A stretch of 17,649 nt of DNA from JBBIRM01 sp964517975. Lineage in GTDB: Bacteria > Desulfobacterota > BSN033 > UBA1163. The translations under genes and the position numbers were made by a program. The notes beneath the pieces were generated by a model. That model was not told the DNA's origin, ran no database searches, and was given only the letters and a program-made list of their open reading frames with translations. Below, one piece after another: positions 14,699 to 17,649 of the stretch. How positions within the stretch are numbered: position 1 is the first letter of the stretch; every line of letters begins with the position of its first letter. The DNA is taken from assembly GCA_964517975.1 (NCBI GenBank), contig CAZFDM010000216.1:1-17649 (forward strand), given 5' to 3'.

Positions 14699-15121
14699 AT
14701 GTGTTACCATAATTCTCCAACCTCTTTGAGGTCAGAAGGGGATCAAAACATATGCGGATGTTCGGAGCGGCGGGTTCCGAGACAACTCCAGCCATTCATA
14801 CTTCTTGTCCTTAAGAGGAAGGAATCCTATGGCTACGAATTGATTGAAAAAATATCAGAGTTTCGTTTCCATAACAGCCCTCCAGATGTGGGAGCAATCT
14901 ACAGAAATCTAAGGAGTATGGAAAAAGAGGGCTTAGTAAAATCAAAATGGGATACAAAGGGGCCTGGCCCTGCAAAGAGGATCTATAGAATTACTCCTCA
15001 GGGAGAAGAGATTCTTCATGGGTGGGCCATCACTATCCAGAAAAGAAAAGAGGCACTCGATCAATTTTTAAGAATCTATAAGAATTATTATGAAAAAGGA
15101 TCGAAGCATGAAAGGAGGTGA
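14699..15121 (+). CDS. PadR-family transcriptional regulator with Cys-bearing N-terminal extension
   Basis: A 140-residue PadR winged-helix repressor. The domain starts at about residue 28, with QPFILLVLKRKESYGYELIEKI (31-52), the recognition-helix region DVGAIYRNLRSMEKEGLV (63-80), and the wing with KRIYRITPQGEEIL (93-106). A C-terminal dimerisation helix follows. The roughly 27-residue extension before it contains Cys2, His4, Cys19 and Cys21 (ICGCS), which could bind metal or sense thiols. No other in-frame ATG lies before residue 74, so the extension is probably genuine. It is first in an operon with a Cys/His-rich peptide and an ABC exporter. The ribosome site of the next gene overlaps its stop. 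The family usually responds to small molecules; the ligand here is unknown. Confidence 0.9.
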   Translation: MCYHNSPTSLRSEGDQNICGCSERRVPRQLQPFILLVLKRKESYGYELIEKISEFRFHNSPPDVGAIYRNLRSMEKEGLVKSKWDTKGPGPAKRIYRITPQGEEILHGWAITIQKRKEALDQFLRIYKNYYEKGSKHERR

Positions 15122-15126
15122 ATGCT

Positions 15127-15315
15127 ATGTGTTGCGAACCTAAAATGGGACATCCCTTTCATTTGGGACACCATTTTTATGGGGGATGCTGTATGCCTCA
15201 CCACACTCGACCTCTTTCTCCAAAAAAGGAAAAGGAGTGGCTCGAGAGTTACAAACGCGACCTTGAGGATGAGATCGCCCGTGTAGAAGAAAGGATAAAG
15301 AAGATAAAAGAGTAG
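15127..15315 (+). CDS. Small Cys/His-rich protein with C-terminal coiled coil (DUF5320-like)
   Basis: A 62-residue protein. The first 26 residues hold four Cys (2, 3, 21, 22, as two CC pairs) and six His (9, 12, 15, 16, 25, 26), a dense soft-metal-binding composition. Residues 33-62 form a charged amphipathic helix (EWLESYKRDLEDEIARVEER), as in small DUF5320-type proteins. ATG 15127 is chosen because AAGGAGGTGA (15110-15119) sits at ideal distance; a GTG at 15118 would overlap that site. The ribosome site overlaps the PadR stop, so translation is coupled. No function is established; binding a metal that is exported or sensed by this operon is the simplest guess. Confidence 0.8.
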   Translation: MCCEPKMGHPFHLGHHFYGGCCMPHHTRPLSPKKEKEWLESYKRDLEDEIARVEERIKKIKE

Positions 15316-15323
15316 TTTCGCTC

Positions 15324-15353
15324 GGTGGGAGAAAGGTTTTCTTTTCTTCCACC
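15324..15353 (+). promoter_or_regulatory. Intercistronic hairpin between the Cys/His protein and ABC ATPase genes
   Basis: GGTGGGAGAAA (15324-15334) pairs with TTTCTTCCACC (15343-15353) to give an 11-base-pair stem with one G-U pair and an 8-base loop. No T-run follows, so it is not a standard terminator. It could act as an mRNA stabiliser or processing site that sets the ratio of the small protein to the exporter. Confidence 0.45.
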
Positions 15354-15377
15354 CCTTCTACAAGTCAAGGAGGAATT

Positions 15378-16352
15378 TTGGAAACAAAGTGGGTAATTGA
15401 AGTTGAGGGTTTAACAAAGTATTATAATGGTCTTTTGGCAGTCGATCATATTCATTTCAAAGTAAAGCAAGGAGAGATTTTTGGTTTTCTTGGTCCCAAT
15501 GGGGCAGGGAAGACAACCACTATTCGGATGCTCTGTGGACTCCTTACCCCTTCTGAGGGGAAGGCAAGAGTGATGGGTTTGGATATCCGAGAAGAAACGG
15601 TTCGGGTAAAACGCCAAATTGGAGTAGTCCCCGAAATCTCAAATCTTTATGACGAACTGACATGCTTTGAAAACCTTCTATTTATGGGACAACTCTATGG
15701 AGTTCCGAAAGATGAGAGAGAGAAAAGGGCTGAAGAGCTAATTCAACTTGTCCGATTAGAGTCCAAAAAAGATATTCCTTTTTCAAAACTCTCAAAGGGA
15801 ATGAAGCGAAGCCTTACGATTGCTGCGGCTCTGGTTCATAAACCTCCTATTGTTTTTTTGGATGAGCCAACAAGTGGCCTTGATGTCATGAGTGCCCGAA
15901 ATTTGAGGTCTATGATTCGGGAGCTCAATCGGCAGGGAACAACCATTTTTCTTACAACCCATAATATTGAAGAGGCAAATCTTCTTTGCCATCGTATTGC
16001 CATTATTGTAAAGGGGAGAATCATTGCTAATGATACACCAGAAGCCCTAAGAAGATCTGTCCAGGAGAAGTTTGTCATAGAGGTAGGTGTTGAGAATCCT
16101 GGAACTTCTGATTTATCTAAATGGGTAAAGGAGATGGAGGGTGTCGAGGAAATAAAGCAGAATCAAAATCGTTTTCTCCTGACATTTTCAAAAAGGCCAT
16201 CCTTGGAAAGCGTCTTTTATTCTCTTCGCGAGAGAGGGATTGTCATTAGTTCAGTAAACACGCTCCAGCCTACCCTTGAAGATGCCTTTGTGAATATTAC
16301 AGGATTAGATAAGGAAATTATGATGGTTGATAAAGAAGGGAAAAAGGTGTGA
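15378..16352 (+). CDS. ABC-2-type exporter, ATP-binding protein
   Basis: A 324-residue ATPase of the DrrA/CcmA-like ABC-2 export family. Walker A is GPNGAGKT (39-46). The Q-loop position reads VVPE (83-86), Glu replacing Gln. The signature is LSKGM (138-142), a variant of LSGGQ, followed by Walker B IVFLDE (158-163), the D-loop and H-loop His195. The extra C-terminal ~100 residues are usual for DrrA-type proteins. TTG 15378 is the start, with AAGGAGG (15368-15374) a few bases upstream and the ABC domain beginning at once. The permease gene overlaps its stop. The substrate is unknown; drugs, lipids or metal complexes are all possible for this family. Confidence 0.93.
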   Translation: METKWVIEVEGLTKYYNGLLAVDHIHFKVKQGEIFGFLGPNGAGKTTTIRMLCGLLTPSEGKARVMGLDIREETVRVKRQIGVVPEISNLYDELTCFENLLFMGQLYGVPKDEREKRAEELIQLVRLESKKDIPFSKLSKGMKRSLTIAAALVHKPPIVFLDEPTSGLDVMSARNLRSMIRELNRQGTTIFLTTHNIEEANLLCHRIAIIVKGRIIANDTPEALRRSVQEKFVIEVGVENPGTSDLSKWVKEMEGVEEIKQNQNRFLLTFSKRPSLESVFYSLRERGIVISSVNTLQPTLEDAFVNITGLDKEIMMVDKEGKKV

Positions 16353-17089
16353 TGAGGGTTGTGAATGAACTAAAAGCGATCTATTTTATTGGTCTTAAGG
16401 ATATCAAAAGCTATTATTTTAAGCCTCCAAATATATCATGGGGAATTCTTTTCCCTTTGGCGATGGCGCTTGCTTTTTATTTAAGAAACCCAACCGGAAT
16501 GATTGATCTCGTTCCAGGACTTCTTGGGATGACCCTCCTTTTTGGAGCCACCTCTATGGAGGCAGTTGTGATTACCTTTGAAAGAAGGTTGGGTTCCTTC
16601 GAGCGTCTGCTTCTGGCTCCAGTTTCACTGGAGGGTGTATTAATGGGGAAGTTACTTGGTGGTGCATTCTTTGGCTTCATTATTGCTTTGGCCATATTTA
16701 TTTTATCGCTCGTTTTCTTCTCGTTTCCCAAACTCAATCCTTTTCTTCTATTCTCTTCCCTCGTCTTATCGTCTATCGCCTTTTCAGCTCTGGGTGGGTT
16801 TGTATCGGTTGCGGTAAAAGAGGTTTTTGAGGCGCAAACCTTAGCCAATCTCTTTCGATTCCCGATGATTTTTCTAAGCGGTGTGTTTATTCCTATTGAA
16901 ACTTTGCCAAAACCAATTCAGTTCATCTCTTATCTTCTTCCACTAACTTACAGTGTAGAGTGTTTAAGAAACTCCCTCTTTTCGTCTCGCCATTCTATTC
17001 CTCTCTGGATTTCTCTCCTTATCCTTTTTCTCTTTTCCTCATTCTTTTATTCAGTAAGTACTTGGGTATTAAGAAAGAGACTGGGCTAA
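16352..17089 (+). CDS. ABC-2-type exporter, permease
   Basis: A 245-residue integral membrane protein with about six membrane helices. ERRLGSFERLLLAPVS and the later FRFPMIFLSGVFIPIETLPK with LLPLTYSVECLRN are signatures of the ABC-2 (DrrB/NodJ-like) permease fold. It pairs with the ATPase just upstream, presumably as a homodimer with two ATPases. ATG 16352 overlaps the ATPase stop (TGATG); a GTG at 16349 would add one residue. No terminator hairpin was found after its stop, and a convergent ORF ends 7 bases away. Confidence 0.92.
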   Translation: MRVVNELKAIYFIGLKDIKSYYFKPPNISWGILFPLAMALAFYLRNPTGMIDLVPGLLGMTLLFGATSMEAVVITFERRLGSFERLLLAPVSLEGVLMGKLLGGAFFGFIIALAIFILSLVFFSFPKLNPFLLFSSLVLSSIAFSALGGFVSVAVKEVFEAQTLANLFRFPMIFLSGVFIPIETLPKPIQFISYLLPLTYSVECLRNSLFSSRHSIPLWISLLILFLFSSFFYSVSTWVLRKRLG

Positions 17090-17096
17090 TCGCTTC

Positions 17097-17306
17097 CTAC
17101 GCTAAAACCTCCTGTCTGGTTTCTTGAATTTGAGTTTTTAATTCATTAAATCTTCTCTCCAATTTTTCATCTATATTTGCCACCCCTTCTGCTACTTGCT
17201 TTACTTGGGTAATAACATCTTCTGAAATGATATGGAATTGATGAACAATCTCTTCTTTAAATTTCTTTAAATCTTCTTTTCTACCAGAAGTTTTTTTAGC
17301 GCGCAT
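17097..17306 (-). CDS. Small coiled-coil hypothetical protein
   Basis: A 69-residue protein that is basic at the N-terminus (MRAKKTSGRKEDLKKFKEEI) and then a long amphipathic helix through to the end. It includes KQVAEGVANIDEKLERRF, with hydrophobic residues in heptad-like spacing. It resembles short coiled-coil hypotheticals common in bacterial genomes (DLKRH...LVAEG...L...KLD pattern), but no function is known to me. ATG 17306 is preferred, with GGAG about 8 bases upstream; a start at 17369 would add 21 residues without a clear ribosome site. It is convergent with the permease gene. Confidence 0.6.
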   Translation of the reverse strand: MRAKKTSGRKEDLKKFKEEIVHQFHIISEDVITQVKQVAEGVANIDEKLERRFNELKTQIQETRQEVLA

Positions 17307-17649
17307 TTTCTTATCTCCATCTATTGATTCGATGTTAATTAAATTGCCATATAATTTTAAATAGGTCAAGCGATTTATAATATCTCTTAAACCAATTCAA
17401 CATAAAAACTCGGGCATATCCATTAAAATTGCCTTTAAAACAACTTTTCCCCTCCCCAAGGAGAGAAGAATGTGAAGATGGGAATCCAATAATTTCTTTC
17501 GACAGTTTTGTCGAAATTGAATAAAATTGTCGAAACTTTTTAACTATTTGATAATAAAAATAAATTTGTTTTTTGAATTTTAAAATTCGGCATCCTTGTC
17601 GAATGAATGGGGTTATTTAAAATTTAATTATATTCATTTCCTGCTATAA
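17307..17649. other. AT-rich non-coding region at the right edge
   Basis: No convincing gene was found in these 343 bases. The left part must carry the upstream signals of the coiled-coil gene. The right part is very AT-rich and contains the TTTCGACA/TGTCGAAA boxes listed separately. It probably leads into a gene beyond the window. Confidence 0.6.
17497..17516. promoter_or_regulatory. Palindrome TTTCGACA-GTTT-TGTCGAAA with further TTGTCGAA copies downstream
   Basis: A perfect 8-base inverted repeat with a 4-base centre. The right arm recurs as TGTCGAAA at 17528-17535, 19 bases (about two helical turns) further on, and again as TTGTCGAA at 17596-17603. Such phased boxes are typical of cooperative repressor binding upstream of a promoter. 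No -35/-10 pair could be assigned with confidence. Confidence 0.5.

Overview
The window looks like chromosome of a strict anaerobe, most likely a Desulfobacterota ('deltaproteobacterial') lineage. This is inferred from gene content only: a ferredoxin-linked 2-oxoacid oxidoreductase, an aldehyde:ferredoxin oxidoreductase, a sensor kinase with CxxCH haem motifs, and a Tat-exported Fe-S aldo/keto reductase. No rRNA or tRNA is present, so the lineage cannot be fixed. Genes are tightly packed, Shine-Dalgarno led, and of even base composition. No phage, CRISPR array or transposase gene is seen.

Layout. (1) 1-5429, plus strand: the end of an unidentified gene, a histidine phosphatase, then a four-gene 2-oxoacid:ferredoxin oxidoreductase operon in the order gamma, delta, alpha, beta. 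The delta gene is a fusion with a GltD-like FAD/NAD(P)H module. (2) 5426-6286, minus strand: queF (queuosine pathway) and a thioredoxin-type arsenate reductase/LMW phosphatase, 3 bases apart. (3) 6287-6593: a divergent intergenic region holding a decayed copy (A) of a hairpin-rich repeat. (4) 6594-8681, plus strand: a Tat-exported aldo/keto reductase with two Fe-S motifs, and an exported DUF6599-like protein. (5) 8682-12069, minus strand: an aldehyde:ferredoxin oxidoreductase followed by a membrane histidine kinase with two CxxCH motifs. (6) 12135-13289, plus strand: a MOT1-type molybdate/tungstate transporter, divergent from the oxidoreductase. (7) 13304-14203, minus strand: a membrane-anchored SurA-N/thioredoxin fusion. 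(8) 14309-14640: an apparently complete, non-autonomous (MITE-like) element with 19-bp terminal inverted repeats and a 5-bp ACACT target duplication. Its core is an inverted copy of repeat A, about 7.8 kb away. (9) 14647-17089, plus strand: a strong promoter with an overlapping palindrome, then a Cys-bearing PadR regulator, a 62-aa Cys/His-rich protein, and an ABC-2 exporter (ATPase and permease). (10) 17097-17649: a short coiled-coil ORF on the minus strand, then AT-rich non-coding DNA with TTTCGACA/TGTCGAAA boxes.

How the parts fit (inference): the two ferredoxin-dependent oxidoreductases exchange electrons with a common ferredoxin pool, and the GltD-like module could link that pool to NAD(P)H. 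The transporter beside the oxidoreductase plausibly supplies its tungsten or molybdenum. The PadR operon reads as a self-regulated, possibly metal- or thiol-responsive efflux unit whose promoter lies 6 bases from a MITE insertion. Nothing here is clearly a new defence or mobile system. The best leads are the MITE family and its inverted pair, the PadR/Cys-His/ABC operon, and the oxidoreductase/kinase/transporter cluster.
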